Assembly: GCA_955652675.1 (NCBI GenBank)
Contig: CATPBP010000019.1
Span: forward strand, 1 to 64,000
DNA length: 64,000 nucleotides
Source: Candidatus Dormiibacterota bacterium
Lineage (GTDB): Bacteria > Chloroflexota > Dormibacteria > Dormibacterales > Dormibacteraceae
Direction: 5' to 3'
The number at the start of each line of letters is the position of its first letter. The first letter of the stretch is position 1. Position numbers and translations under genes: made by a program. This document shows, one piece after another, positions 48,720 through 57,697 of the stretch. Under the pieces are notes generated by a model. The model was not told where the DNA came from, made no database searches, and was given only the letters and a program-made list of their open reading frames with translations.

Positions 48720-49649
48720 TCAGGAGGCCAGCAAGCTGAGCTGTTCGGGGCGGGGCGGTGGCGCCAGGTGCCGGCGGGGACCAGCCCCCACTTCGAACCG
48801 GCGCGCCAGCTCCTTGACCGTCTTCTGCACGGGCTCGACTTTTTCTGTGGGCAGGTAGCCGCGGCCCTGGTACTCCTGGGTGTAGATCGGCAGCAGTTCC
48901 GGCCAGTGCCTGCCCAGCACCTCCAGGAAGTGCTCTCGAGTCCCCTCCCTCAGGTAGAGAAGGTTCGCCCAGATCGAGACCGCTCCGGCGTCTCTGACCG
49001 CTCGCACGACGGCCTCGAGCAGCTCGGGCCGGTCACTCAGCCCAGGAAGGATAGGGGCCATGCCGACGCCCACCCGAACACCGGCGGCCGCGAGCCGTTC
49101 GATCGCCCGCAGGCGCTGCCGGGGGTGGGCAGTGCCAGGCTCCGTCCGCCGCCAGATCTCATCGTCCACGGTGGGGATGCTGAAGTTGACGGTGAGCTGC
49201 GCACGCCGCGCCAGCCGTGTCAGCACGTCGACGTCGCGCACGATCATCGGTCCCCTCGTGATCAGCCCAACTGGCGTCGAGTAGTCGCCGAATGCCTCGA
49301 GGCAGGCGCGCGTCAGGCGGTAGCGCCCCTCGGCCGGCTGGTAGGGGTCGGTGGCGGCCCCCACGGCGACGCTCTCCTGCCTCCAGCTGGCTCGCGCCAG
49401 CTCCCGGCGCAGAACGTCGGCAACGTTGGTCTTGACCCGGACCGACCGGCCGTACCGGTCATCCGAGGCGCGGTCGGCGCGCTTTTCGAAGGCACGGACG
49501 TAGCAAAAGGCGCAGCGGTGCTCGCACCCCATGTAGGGGTTCAGGGACCAGTTGAAAGGCATGCCCTTGACCCGGTTCAGCGCCGATTTGCAGGGCTGCT
49601 CCAGGTACTCAACGTCCACCCGCCTCGGATCAGGGGCTACCGTGGCCAC
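48720..49649 (-). CDS. Radical SAM protein, Rv2578c / spore photoproduct lyase-like
   Basis: 309 residues. GCEHRCAFCYVR is the CX3CX2C cluster motif. FNWSLNPYMGCEHRC and VGAATDPYQPAEGRYRLTR mark the SplB-related group that includes mycobacterial Rv2578c. Known SplB repairs spore photoproduct in DNA; this branch is uncharacterised. An SOS-type palindrome (49661-49674) directly upstream supports a DNA-damage role. GTG 49649 follows TATACT by 6 nt; the open frame further up (to 49748) would include the promoter and was rejected. Confidence 0.82.
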   Translation of the reverse strand: MATVAPDPRRVDVEYLEQPCKSALNRVKGMPFNWSLNPYMGCEHRCAFCYVRAFEKRADRASDDRYGRSVRVKTNVADVLRRELARASWRQESVAVGAATDPYQPAEGRYRLTRACLEAFGDYSTPVGLITRGPMIVRDVDVLTRLARRAQLTVNFSIPTVDDEIWRRTEPGTAHPRQRLRAIERLAAAGVRVGVGMAPILPGLSDRPELLEAVVRAVRDAGAVSIWANLLYLREGTREHFLEVLGRHWPELLPIYTQEYQGRGYLPTEKVEPVQKTVKELARRFEVGAGPRRHLAPPPRPEQLSLLAS

Positions 49650-49655
49650 CCAGCC

Positions 49656-49661
49656 AGTATA
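49656..49661 (-). promoter_or_regulatory. Putative -10 element TATACT of the radical SAM gene
   Basis: Reads TATACT on minus, 6 nt before GTG 49649. Confidence 0.5.
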
Positions 49662-49674
49662 GAACGTATGTTCT
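49661..49674. promoter_or_regulatory. LexA/SOS-type operator
   Basis: AGAACGTATGTTCT is a perfect 14-bp palindrome with core GAAC-N4-GTTC, the Gram-positive/actinobacterial LexA box. It abuts the -10 hexamer, so a bound repressor would block RNA polymerase. Confidence 0.6.
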
Positions 49675-49775
49675 GGTGCGACAGGGCGTGATGCAGACCG
49701 ACGGCAGGTGAGCGAAGCACCGGCTCTGCCGAGATTGCGTGGGGCCATGAGTCGCGGACAGGCGACCTGCTCTGG

Positions 49776-50030
49776 CTAGCGCTGGTCGTCGTCGTATGGA
49801 CTCTTCGGGAACTTGTCCACGAACACGAACTGGCCGGGAAGCAGCACGACGTTGTCGAATTCGTATCCCCCAACCAGGTCGGGAGACGGAATCCCGAGGT
49901 CGACGGCGTACCCTTCCGGCTCCTCATACCACTCGACGATGGTGCCGTACGTGCCAGCCGGAATTGTTCGGTCCTCAAATTCGGATCGAACGTCAACCAC
50001 TGTCTTTACTATGTTTCCGGACCGCCGCAT
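49776..50030 (-). CDS. DUF4926-like small protein (84 aa)
   Basis: VVDVRSEFEDRTIPAGTYGT and VEWYEEPEGYAVDLGIPSPD form a small SH3-like beta barrel as in DUF4926 proteins, some of which accompany toxin or immunity genes. No toxin partner is adjacent. Strong ribosome binding site AAGGAGGA before ATG 50030. Confidence 0.65.
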   Translation of the reverse strand: MRRSGNIVKTVVDVRSEFEDRTIPAGTYGTIVEWYEEPEGYAVDLGIPSPDLVGGYEFDNVVLLPGQFVFVDKFPKSPYDDDQR

Positions 50031-50385
50031 GAGTCCTCCTTGCTCATCGGTGCACTGAGACCCAGTTGGTTATGAGCCGTGGCCGATCGCTGCCGATGGA
50101 CCCGACAGATGAGGTGGCCCTGCAAAAGGCGGCCGCCCCGCCTTCCAGTCTGGCCAGCACAGGCGGACCAAAGGATGACGGTGCGGGCGCCGCAGCCAGT
50201 TGCTGCTTTGTCCCGAAGGACGCTTATCGGAAGATCCGGTCCTGCTCCTGCCGCGTCCCGCCTGGCTCCGAGCTCTCGTCCACAAGGGATGAAAGGGGCC
50301 TTCCTCTTTGGTGGGATGATCTCGGCATGCAAGAGGAGCTGGCGGAAACCGGCGGGGGCCTGCTCACCATTAGGGCGGCAGCCGG
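50031..50385. other. 355-bp region without an assured gene
   Basis: Lies between the DUF4926-like start (minus) and the LuxR/TPR gene (plus). I see no repeat, hairpin or RNA gene. One plus-strand open frame (50072-50389) is listed separately as doubtful. Confidence 0.5.
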
Positions 50386-50389
50386 ATGA
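50072..50389 (+). CDS. Doubtful 105-aa open frame overlapping the LuxR-type start
   Basis: ATG 50072 to a TGA that overlaps the next gene's ATG (ATGA, 50386-50389). The product has four scattered cysteines and no recognisable domain. The only support is the ATGA coupling; codon use is not decisive and there is no clear ribosome binding site. Confidence 0.25.
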   Translation: MSRGRSLPMDPTDEVALQKAAAPPSSLASTGGPKDDGAGAAASCCFVPKDAYRKIRSCSCRVPPGSELSSTRDERGLPLWWDDLGMQEELAETGGGLLTIRAAAG

Positions 50390-52068
50390 AGCAGCGCAAT
50401 CGCAGGCTGGATCAGGCTGAGGAAGCCTACAAGGCCCAGGATTGGGCGCGAGCGCGGGCGATCTACGGCGAGCTGGTCGCAGCCCATCCGTCACCGTCTG
50501 GCGAGTTGCTCGTGGGCCTATCGGATTCTCTCAAGTACACCGGCGCCTTCCCCGAGGCGGCACAGGCGATCGAAGGTGCTTACCGCGCGTTCGTCGACGC
50601 CGGCGACGACCTGGGCGCCGCCCGGTGTGCCACCCGCATCACCGGCTTCCGCATGATGTCCAACGACCGGTCCGGAGCCCGCGCCTGGGAGCGGCGCGGC
50701 TGGCAGCACCTCGAAAGGGTAGGCCCGTGCCTCGAGCGGGGCTACCACGCGGTCGCCTACGTCGGCTGCGACATTCACGACCCGGGCAAGCTGCTCGAGA
50801 ATGCGGAGCTTGCGCTGGCCGTCGCACATGAGTTTGACGACCGCCAGCTAGAGCTAAGGGCCTTCGCCGACATCGGACTGGCGCAGGTCAGCCAGGGGAG
50901 GGTCGACGAGGGCTTCGCTTTGATGGATGAGGTGATGGCCGCGATCGTCGCCGGCGAGATGCCAGATGCGCAGATGCGAGGTGTAACGCTTTGCGCCCTC
51001 ATCACCGCCTGTGAGCGCAGCGGCGACCACGGCCGGGCCGAGCACTGGGGCCGCACCATCGAAGACAACCCGCCGCTGCAGGAGATGGGAATCCAGGTGA
51101 CCCATTGCCAGATCGCCTACGGCGCAGTGGACGCCATGCGTGGCCGCTTCGACAGCGCCGAAGCGCGCCTGCAGACAGCGATCGAAGCCCAAGCCACCAC
51201 CCGATACCACAGCGCGGCCTCACGAGCAAAGTTCGCGGAGCTGCGCATCCAGCAAGGCCGATTCAACGAGGCGGCGGCGCTCCTCAAGGGCTACGAGGAC
51301 GAGTTCGAGGCTGCGCAGGCGCTCGCCTCGCTGAGCGTTGCGCTCGGCGAGCACGGGCGGGCGGCCGCGCTGCTGCGGACCTACATCCGGGGGCTTGGGG
51401 ATGACTGCATGCGCCTCGGTCCGGCTCTGGCGCTGCTGGTGGAGCTGGAGCTGCGCCGCAATGACCTGACCTCGGCGGCCAAGGCGGCGCGGCGGCTCCT
51501 CTCACTTGAGGAGGCGTGCAGCAGCAACGAGATCCGGGCCATGGGCCGCCTTGCTGCCGCGCGCATCGCCAACCACAAGGGCGACCACCGCGCCGCCATC
51601 GATGACCTGGAGACCGCACTGACGCTGCTGGTCCACCGCGATCGGCCGCTGCTCACAGCGGAGGTTCGGCTGGAGCTGGCTCGCGCTCTGGCGGCTGCCG
51701 GGGACCGGACGGCTGCGATCGTCGAAGCCGAGGCGGCCCTGGCGACCTTCCTCCGGCTCGGCGTCGTACCCCATATCAAAACCGGCCAGGGGGTGCTCGC
51801 GGGACTCAGCACCGAGAGCCGGGGCGTCGAGGTCAGCGCCGCGGCGGCTCCACGGTTGCGCATGGCGGAGAGCCTGACCCGGCGGGAGGCGGAGGTGGCG
51901 CGACTGGTGGCGGAGGGCCTTACCAACAGGGAGGTCGCCGACCGCCTGTTCCTCTCCGTGCGCACCGTGGAGACGCATGTCGATCGGGTGCTAGGCAAGC
52001 TCGACTTTCACACCCGGACCCAGCTGGCCGGGTGGGTGCAGCAGGGAGAGCGCGCCGAAATTACGTAG
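50386..52068 (+). CDS. TPR-type LuxR-family transcriptional regulator
   Basis: 560 residues. Residues 1-470 are tandem helical repeats of TPR type (for example [52 protein letters not shown]). The C-terminal 65 residues are a Lux[24 protein letters not shown], then [20 protein letters not shown]. Unlike LAL/MalT regulators it has no N-terminal ATPase, so it probably responds to a protein or peptide bound by the repeats. The downstream membrane protein and monooxygenase genes are candidate targets. Confidence 0.85.
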   Translation: MKQRNRRLDQAEEAYKAQDWARARAIYGELVAAHPSPSGELLVGLSDSLKYTGAFPEAAQAIEGAYRAFVDAGDDLGAARCATRITGFRMMSNDRSGARAWERRGWQHLERVGPCLERGYHAVAYVGCDIHDPGKLLENAELALAVAHEFDDRQLELRAFADIGLAQVSQGRVDEGFALMDEVMAAIVAGEMPDAQMRGVTLCALITACERSGDHGRAEHWGRTIEDNPPLQEMGIQVTHCQIAYGAVDAMRGRFDSAEARLQTAIEAQATTRYHSAASRAKFAELRIQQGRFNEAAALLKGYEDEFEAAQALASLSVALGEHGRAAALLRTYIRGLGDDCMRLGPALALLVELELRRNDLTSAAKAARRLLSLEEACSSNEIRAMGRLAAARIANHKGDHRAAIDDLETALTLLVHRDRPLLTAEVRLELARALAAAGDRTAAIVEAEAALATFLRLGVVPHIKTGQGVLAGLSTESRGVEVSAAAAPRLRMAESLTRREAEVARLVAEGLTNREVADRLFLSVRTVETHVDRVLGKLDFHTRTQLAGWVQQGERAEIT

Positions 52069-52148
52069 CTCGTTACGTAGTCCTTCGGACGCCTTGGAGG
52101 CCACCGCGACTTTACGTTCAGTGGCACTTCACGTCAGGAGAGAGCGCA

Positions 52149-52616
52149 ATGAGCAAGAAGTACGTCGTAGCCCTGACCATCGGTCTGGCCATCCCAACAT
52201 TCGTCCTGTCGCGGGTCATCTGGCCCGACCCGCCAGGCGCGCCCGTCCCACCGAAAGGGCTGCTGCCGTTCCTCATCGTCCCGGCAGTCTTCGAGTCACT
52301 CGCTTTCGGCGCCGGCGTCGCATTCCTGATTGCGGCCGGACGCGGGTTGCTCGGCAACACCGGGGTGGGAGGACTGGCTGTGGCCGCCTACGCCAGTGCC
52401 GGCTGGGCGCTGGTCAGCTGGTGGCCTCACTCCAACATGCACCGCGTCAACACCAGCTTTCAGGGACTGATAGTCATCGACTGGACCTTCCACCTGACCT
52501 TGATCGCCGGCGCCGCCATCATCGGAGTCTTCCTGTACCGCATGGTCGGCCGGGAGCAGGGTGTCGCGCGGCGGGAGAGCGGCGAAAGCACCCGCTTGCT
52601 CGACGCCGAGGCCTGA
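52149..52616 (+). CDS. Small four-helix membrane protein
   Basis: 155 residues with hydrophobic segments at about 6-22, 40-62, 72-90 and 112-132, and a charged C-terminus. AGWALVSWWPHSNMHRVNTS and a conserved-looking His-rich loop sit before the last helix; a cytochrome- or metal-binding role is possible but not shown. ATG 52149 has AGGAGAGA upstream. The flavin monooxygenase gene starts 10 nt after its stop, so the pair is probably an operon. Confidence 0.65.
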   Translation: MSKKYVVALTIGLAIPTFVLSRVIWPDPPGAPVPPKGLLPFLIVPAVFESLAFGAGVAFLIAAGRGLLGNTGVGGLAVAAYASAGWALVSWWPHSNMHRVNTSFQGLIVIDWTFHLTLIAGAAIIGVFLYRMVGREQGVARRESGESTRLLDAEA

Positions 52617-52626
52617 GAGAAGGGAC

Positions 52627-53898
52627 ATGAAGCACAACACAGTTGTCATCGGCGCCGGCCAGGCCGGCCTTGCCACCAGCTGGCACCTAACCGAGCGGGC
52701 CATCGAACACGTCGTCCTGGACCGTGGTCGCGTGGCCGAGACGTGGCGGAGCCATCGATGGGACTCGTTCCGCCTACTCATCCCGAACGGCGTCTGCCAG
52801 CTGCCCGGCTTCGGCTACAGCGGCGAAGACCCGGGCGGGTTCATGTGGAAGGACGAGGTGGTTCGCTTCTTCGAGCAGTACGCGGAGTCCTTCCACCCGC
52901 CGCTCCGGGAGGGGGTGACAGTGACCGAGCTGCGCCGCGGCCTGGACGGTGGCTGGGAGATCGTTACCGACAACGAAGGCGTCATGGAGGCCGAAAACGT
53001 CGTCGTGGCCACCGGCGCTCACCAGCGACCGCACGTCCCGAGTGTCGCGCAGGGGCTCGACTCGTGCATCGCGCAATTCCACACCGACGGATACAGGAAC
53101 CCGACGCAGCTGCCCAGCGGCGGCGTGCTGGTGGTTGGCGGCGGCTCCTCCGGGGGCCAGATCGCGGCTGAGCTGGCGATGGCGGGGCGGGACGTGTACC
53201 TGGCCCTGGGGCGCTGCGCCTGGCTGATGCGGCGGTACCGCGGCCGTGACATCACGGACTGGAACAAGGCAACGGGTTTCACAACCCAACCGGTGGAGTC
53301 GCTGGAAAACCCGAGCGCGAGGCTGGCCTGCCTGCCGATGCTGGCCGCCAATGACTCAGGAAAGGAGCTGAACCCGCGCGTGCTCCGAGACCTGGGCGTG
53401 ACCCTGACCGGGCGCCTGATCGACGCAGACGGCACCGTGGTGAGCTTCGCCGACGACCTCGCCGCCACAATTGCCGCCGGGGACGGCTTCATCCGCTTCC
53501 TCAAGGCACGCATCGACGCGTTCATCGACATGAACGACATCGACGCGCCTGCGGACATGGGTGCGACGCCCGCCTCGGATACGGCCGCGTCCCCCCGCGA
53601 ACTTGACCTCGAGGCCGCCGGGATCACGTCGGTCGTATGGGCGACCGGTTACCGCATGAACCTGGGTTGGATTCTTGACGCGGAGTTCGACGACCAGGGG
53701 TATCCCGTTCACGAGGGCGGCGTCACCCCCCAGGGCGGCCTCTACTTCATGGGCCTGCCCTGGTTGACCACCCGCGGCTCAGGCTTCATCCCCGGTGTGG
53801 GCACCGACGCCGAGAGGGTCGTCGAAGACATTGCCGCCCGCGGTGGCCATTCGCAACGGCATTCGGTGACGGCTGTGGCTCAAGGACTTGCCACCTGA
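52627..53898 (+). CDS. FAD-dependent NAD(P)-binding monooxygenase (CzcO/FMO-like)
   Basis: 423 residues. FAD site VIGAGQAGLATSWHL (9-14 GxGxxG), NADPH site VVGGGSSGGQIAAELA, and the late ATGYR motif (VVWATGYRMNLGW). The FMO signature FxGxxxHxxxY is replaced, as in the CzcO-type group of putative flavoprotein oxygenases. Substrate unknown. A long acidic insertion lies at about 285-330. GGAGAAGG precedes ATG 52627, which rules out the upstream in-frame start. Cotranscribed with the small membrane protein. Confidence 0.83.
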   Translation: MKHNTVVIGAGQAGLATSWHLTERAIEHVVLDRGRVAETWRSHRWDSFRLLIPNGVCQLPGFGYSGEDPGGFMWKDEVVRFFEQYAESFHPPLREGVTVTELRRGLDGGWEIVTDNEGVMEAENVVVATGAHQRPHVPSVAQGLDSCIAQFHTDGYRNPTQLPSGGVLVVGGGSSGGQIAAELAMAGRDVYLALGRCAWLMRRYRGRDITDWNKATGFTTQPVESLENPSARLACLPMLAANDSGKELNPRVLRDLGVTLTGRLIDADGTVVSFADDLAATIAAGDGFIRFLKARIDAFIDMNDIDAPADMGATPASDTAASPRELDLEAAGITSVVWATGYRMNLGWILDAEFDDQGYPVHEGGVTPQGGLYFMGLPWLTTRGSGFIPGVGTDAERVVEDIAARGGHSQRHSVTAVAQGLAT

Positions 53899-53906
53899 GG
53901 AAGGGC

Positions 53907-53933
53907 GAGGCGAGCGCCGGCTGCGCTCGCCTC
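53907..53933. terminator. Perfect 11-bp hairpin between convergent genes
   Basis: GAGGCGAGCGC (53907-53917), loop CGGCT, GCGCTCGCCTC (53923-53933). No T-tract; lies between the monooxygenase and nth ends. Confidence 0.55.
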
Positions 53934-53977
53934 CCAGCTTCCGGGCTCGGCCAACGATCGCCCGGCCGCCGCCGCCG

Positions 53978-54673
53978 TCAGACCGGTGTCAGCCGGTTGG
54001 GCTTGACCAGCGAAGAGGGGCAGAAGTCGTTCAGCACGCACTCCTCGCAGCGCGGCCGCCGAGCCTCGCAGACCCGCCGGCCGTGCAGGATGAGGCGCAG
54101 CGAGAGTCCCGTCCACTCCTCTGGGGGCACCATGCGGCAGACGATGGTCTCGATCTTCACCGGGTCGCGGGTGGCAACCAATCCCAGACGGTTGGTAAGC
54201 CGGATCACGTGAGTGTCCACCGCGAAGCCAGGCACGCCGAAAGCCACGCCCAGGATCACGTTCGCGGTCTTCCGGCCGATGCCCGGCAGGGTGACAAGCT
54301 CCTCGAGGCGGTTCGGGACCTCCCCGCCGTAGCGGTCGACCAGCGCCCGAGCGCAGATGATGATCGCGCGCGCCTTGGCCCGGAAGAACCCGGTTGGCTT
54401 GATGATCACCTCCACGTCCGCCGGATCGGCGGCGGCCAGGTCGGCCGCGGTCGGGTAGCGCTCGAACAGGCGGGGCGTGATGGAGTTGACGGACCGGTCG
54501 GTGGTCTGAGCCGAGAGGATGGTGGCGATCGTCATCTCGAAGGCATTGCGGTGCTGGAGCTCGGTGATCGCCGGGTAGACCTCCTTGAGGCGTTCGACGG
54601 TCAGCAGCGCCCTTTCCCTGGCGCCGCGGGGGGCGCGCAGCGGTGGCTTCCGGCGGCGCTGGCTAGCCGGCAA
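53978..54673 (-). CDS. nth: Endonuclease III
   Basis: 231 residues. Bifunctional glycosylase/AP lyase for oxidised pyrimidines. HhH motif LVTLPGIGRKTANVIL with the catalytic Lys, VDTHVIRLTNRLG with the catalytic Asp, and the Fe-S loop C-X6-C-X2-C-X5-C (CEARRPRCEECVLNDFC). The first 20 residues are basic. Its start lies 11 nt inside the yqeY-like gene, so coupling is likely. Confidence 0.93.
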   Translation of the reverse strand: MPASQRRRKPPLRAPRGARERALLTVERLKEVYPAITELQHRNAFEMTIATILSAQTTDRSVNSITPRLFERYPTAADLAAADPADVEVIIKPTGFFRAKARAIIICARALVDRYGGEVPNRLEELVTLPGIGRKTANVILGVAFGVPGFAVDTHVIRLTNRLGLVATRDPVKIETIVCRMVPPEEWTGLSLRLILHGRRVCEARRPRCEECVLNDFCPSSLVKPNRLTPV

Positions 54674-55115
54674 GCAGCTTCCGGGCTGCGGCGGCGATGC
54701 GGCCGGGCTCGGCTCGCCCGGCCAGCCTCGGCGTGGCCGCCTTCATCACCGCACCCATGTCACGAGGGCTGCTCGCGCCCAGCTCGGCAATGACCGCCGC
54801 CACTTCGCGCTCGACATCCTGGTCCCCGATCTGGGCCGGCAGGTAGGCGCGAAGGACCTCAGCCTCAGCCTCCTCCTTGCGCGCCGACTCCGGGCGGCCA
54901 CCGGCGCTGAAAGCCTGCGCCGCCTCCTCGCGGCGCTTGACCTCACGGCGAATGATTGCAAGAACCAGCTCGTCGTCCACCGAACTGGAGGCGCCCGGCT
55001 CCTTGCCGGCGTTGACGACCTCGCTCTTGAGCAGGCCGAGGGTGTCCAGCGACATATGGTCGCGCTGCTTGCGAGCGGTCACCAGGTCGCGCTCGATCTG
55101 ATCGAAGAGGGCCAT
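54663..55115 (-). CDS. GatB/YqeY domain protein
   Basis: 150 residues. MALFDQIERDLVTARKQRDH, LGLLKSEVVNAG and IIRREVKRREEAAQAF are the YqeY hallmarks; the C-terminal small helical domain (DMGAVMKAATPRLAGRAE) resembles the tail of GatB. The family is thought to help tRNA-dependent amidation, but its role is not settled. ATG 55115 is the family start. Overlaps nth by 11 nt. Confidence 0.9.
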   Translation of the reverse strand: MALFDQIERDLVTARKQRDHMSLDTLGLLKSEVVNAGKEPGASSSVDDELVLAIIRREVKRREEAAQAFSAGGRPESARKEEAEAEVLRAYLPAQIGDQDVEREVAAVIAELGASSPRDMGAVMKAATPRLAGRAEPGRIAAAARKLLAG

Positions 55116-55180
55116 CCCACGGATTCTCACACAGCGGCCGCGCACGGCCGCGGAAAGCGCCGCCGGTCCCCTCTCTGAGG

Positions 55181-56119
55181 CTAGATCGCCGGCCTGGCGA
55201 ACTCCAGCGTCGCGGCGGCAAGGCGCCGCGCGCCGTCGGGACCCTCCATCACGGTGTCGGTGACCAGCACCCGGTATCCGAGCGCCTCTATCTCGGGGGC
55301 GCGCTCCGCGTCCAGGGTGTCGAGGATGAAGAGACGGGCGAGCGCCTGGTACTCCTCCGCCACCCTCTTGGCACTGGCCTCACCGCGCAGCGTCCGCATC
55401 ATCTCGGCGGTCGGACCCTTGAGAGCCCGACCGGCCACCAATGGGCTGATTGCGACGGTCCGGTCCGGGTCGAGGTGGACGCCGAGCAGCGCTGCGATCG
55501 GACCGATGCTGATCAGCGGGTTGGAGGGACCGATCACGACGATGTCGGCGTTTCGCACCGCCTCGACGGCCTCGGGTGAGGGACGCGCCGAGTCGAGGCC
55601 CTGGAAGAGCAGACCGCGAAGAGGCGGCCGCAGCTTTTCCCGGACGAAGTACTCCTGGAATCCGAGCCGGCCGGCGTCCGTCTCGAAGCAGGTGCGCACG
55701 TCGTCATCGCTCATCGGCAGCACACGGCTCTGCAGACCCAGCCGGTGGCCCAGCTCCAGCGCCGTCTCGGTGAGTCGGGCCCCCTGCCTGAGAAGAGCCG
55801 TCCGCACCAGGTGGAAGGCCAGGTCGCGATCTCCGAGCCAGAACCAGTCGGGCTCGGCCAACCGCCGCATCTGGGAATGGACGTTGAAAGTCTCGTCTGC
55901 CACGCCGAAGCCTGCCTTCTCGTTGAAGATGCCGGCCAGGCGGAAGAGACACGCGTCGGTGTCCGGACAGACCCTGAGGCCCCAGAAGTCCACGTCGTCG
56001 GCGCTGTTCGAGATGACAGTCAAGGCGCCCGGATCCAGCTCCTTCTCCAGGCCCACGGCCAGTTTGGCCGCACCCGTCCCGCCCGCCAGCAGCGCCACTC
56101 GTTCCACTGCCGACATCAT
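55181..56119 (-). CDS. cofD: 2-phospho-L-lactate (or PEP) transferase of F420 synthesis
   Basis: 312 residues. Joins the activated phospholactyl/enolpyruvyl group to FO, making F420-0 or its dehydro form. VALLAGGTGAAKLAVGLEKE and VISNSADDVDFWGLRVCPD are the substrate-binding motifs of CofD/FbiA; IGPSNPLISIGPI and SPLVAGRALKGPTA complete the signature. The other F420 genes (cofE, cofC, fgd-like) are 3-6 kb away on the same strand; FO synthase (fbiC/cofGH) is not in the window. Confidence 0.93.
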   Translation of the reverse strand: MMSAVERVALLAGGTGAAKLAVGLEKELDPGALTVISNSADDVDFWGLRVCPDTDACLFRLAGIFNEKAGFGVADETFNVHSQMRRLAEPDWFWLGDRDLAFHLVRTALLRQGARLTETALELGHRLGLQSRVLPMSDDDVRTCFETDAGRLGFQEYFVREKLRPPLRGLLFQGLDSARPSPEAVEAVRNADIVVIGPSNPLISIGPIAALLGVHLDPDRTVAISPLVAGRALKGPTAEMMRTLRGEASAKRVAEEYQALARLFILDTLDAERAPEIEALGYRVLVTDTVMEGPDGARRLAAATLEFARPAI

Positions 56120-56194
56120 GCGGCGGCCGGGTCTTTAGAGTTGTTTTCACATTTCACGTTGACGCGTCGGGGGTACGGCCGTTGACTATGCCTC

Positions 56195-56791
56195 ATGAGT
56201 TCACAATCGCCTTCCCAGGACCAACCGGGCGGCGGATCCTCGCCAGGTGGCTGGCAGCCACCGGCGCCCGCCGGCTGGCAACCCAATCCGGCGCCGGCCG
56301 CGCCGCCGGCCGAACAGCCTGGCGCGCCACCCCCGGCACCTAGTGCTCCCTACGAACAGCCGTGGGGCGCGGGCGCCGTCACCCAGCGGCCTGCGGGCTT
56401 CTGGATCCGGGTGGTCGCCTACATCATCGACGCCATCATCGTCGGCGTCTTCAACGGCATCTGGATCTTCGGGGTCACGGCGGCCGCCGGAGGCAGCATC
56501 CAGGGGGCTCCGGCCTTCCCGCTCTTCCTGATCGAAGCGCTGGTAGCCATCGGCTACTTCTCGTACATGTGGTCGAGTCGCGGACAGACCATCGGGATGA
56601 TGGCCACAAACCTGGAGGTGATCCGCGAGGACGGCTCCAGGCTGACGATGGGGCAGGCGATCGGGCGCGTCTTCGCGCTCGCTCTCTCCTTCTTCATCCT
56701 CTACATCGGCGTGATCATGGTGGCCTTCACCCAGCGCAAGCAGGGCCTCCACGACCTCATCTGTCACACCCTGGTGGTTCACAAGAGCTGA
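56195..56791 (+). CDS. RDD-family membrane protein with Pro/Gly-rich N-terminus
   Basis: 198 residues. The N-terminal 65 are Pro/Gly/Trp-rich (GGWQPPAPAGWQPNPAPA). Three hydrophobic segments follow, with RPAGFWIRVVAYIIDAIIV (the first RD pair), SSRGQTIGMMATNLEVI and RKQGLHDLICHT, as in the RDD domain. RDD proteins are linked to Na+/H+ antiport in a few cases, but most are uncharacterised. Divergent from cofD. Confidence 0.82.
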   Translation: MSSQSPSQDQPGGGSSPGGWQPPAPAGWQPNPAPAAPPAEQPGAPPPAPSAPYEQPWGAGAVTQRPAGFWIRVVAYIIDAIIVGVFNGIWIFGVTAAAGGSIQGAPAFPLFLIEALVAIGYFSYMWSSRGQTIGMMATNLEVIREDGSRLTMGQAIGRVFALALSFFILYIGVIMVAFTQRKQGLHDLICHTLVVHKS

Positions 56792-56859
56792 AGCGGCTGG
56801 GGCCAAATCGCCGCCTGGTTCCTGTCATATCGCCGGGAACTGGCCGCTGCGGGGTGATC

Positions 56860-56881
56860 GGGTCGGTTTTAGACCCGACCC
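56860..56881. terminator. Hairpin between the RDD and metallophosphoesterase genes
   Basis: GGGTCGG (56860-56866), an 8-nt loop containing TTTTAGA, CCGACCC (56875-56881). Located 70 nt after the RDD stop, in a GC-rich 177-bp gap. Confidence 0.4.
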
Positions 56882-56968
56882 GGCCCCTGCGGCCCCCCGG
56901 CCTGGCCTGCGGCCGGGTACTCCCCCGACGTCCCGGGAGAGAGACTTTCCGGCCTTGCCCCTCGGGTC

Positions 56969-57697
56969 TCAGGCTATGCGGATCTCGCGCTCGGCTTCGA
57001 GCTCCAGGACCAGGAAGGGCCTGTGGATGACCGGCTGCGCGACGTTGAGCACGCGGACGCCTCCCGGCGTACATGCCTCGGGGGATCCGCTGTGGGCGTG
57101 GCCGTGGATGACCAGGTGGGCGCCCGCTCGATCCACCGCCTGGGCCAGCAGATAGCTGCCCAGGAAGGGCCATAGCCCAGCAGGCTCGCCGGCCAGCGTG
57201 CCTTCCACCGGTGAGTAGTGGAGGAGCGCGATGCGCACGTCTGCGTTCAACGTCCGCAGCGCGGCCTCGAGCTCGTCCGCGGCGCGGCGGGTGACGGCGA
57301 CGAAGGCTTTCATCTCCGGCTCGCCGAAGTCTGTGGCGCTCGCCCCTGCGAAGCCGCCGCCGAAGCCCTTCACTCCGGCAATGCCTACGCTCAAGCCGCT
57401 CAGCCGGAGCACCGCGGCGGATCCCTCGAGAACCGTCACGCCGGCCCTTCTCAAGAGCGCCGACAGCTCCTCCTGGGCGTCATGGTGGTAGTCGTGGTTG
57501 CCAAGCACCGCCACAACCGGAAAGCCGAGGCCTTCCAGCTCCCGAGCGAGCACCGCAGCCTCGCCCGGATCGCCTCGCCGCGTCAGGTCTCCGGCCAGGA
57601 GCAGGAGCTGGATGCCGTCAGCCTCCAGGTGCGGGCGTAGGCGGCCGACCGAATCGGCGGCGAAGTGAACGTCCCCGGTGACCGCTACCCGGATCAT
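56969..57697 (-). CDS. Calcineurin-like metallophosphoesterase
   Basis: 242 residues. Metal-binding motifs in order: GDVH, LLLLAGDLT, GNHDYHHD, LLHYSP and HGHAHSG. Such enzymes cleave phosphomono- or diesters with two metals; substrate unknown. Last gene of the eight-gene operon; its start overlaps the nucleotidyltransferase-BON stop by 4 nt. A periplasmic signal is absent. Confidence 0.85.
   Translation of the reverse strand: MIRVAVTGDVHFAADSVGRLRPHLEADGIQLLLLAGDLTRRGDPGEAAVLARELEGLGFPVVAVLGNHDYHHDAQEELSALLRRAGVTVLEGSAAVLRLSGLSVGIAGVKGFGGGFAGASATDFGEPEMKAFVAVTRRAADELEAALRTLNADVRIALLHYSPVEGTLAGEPAGLWPFLGSYLLAQAVDRAGAHLVIHGHAHSGSPEACTPGGVRVLNVAQPVIHRPFLVLELEAEREIRIA

Noticed and set aside
50009-50494. 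Minus-strand 161-codon open frame in the gene-poor gap before the LuxR-type gene
   Set aside because: Pro/Arg/Cys-rich without domain, overlaps the LuxR coding start and the start of the DUF4926-like gene on the same strand.
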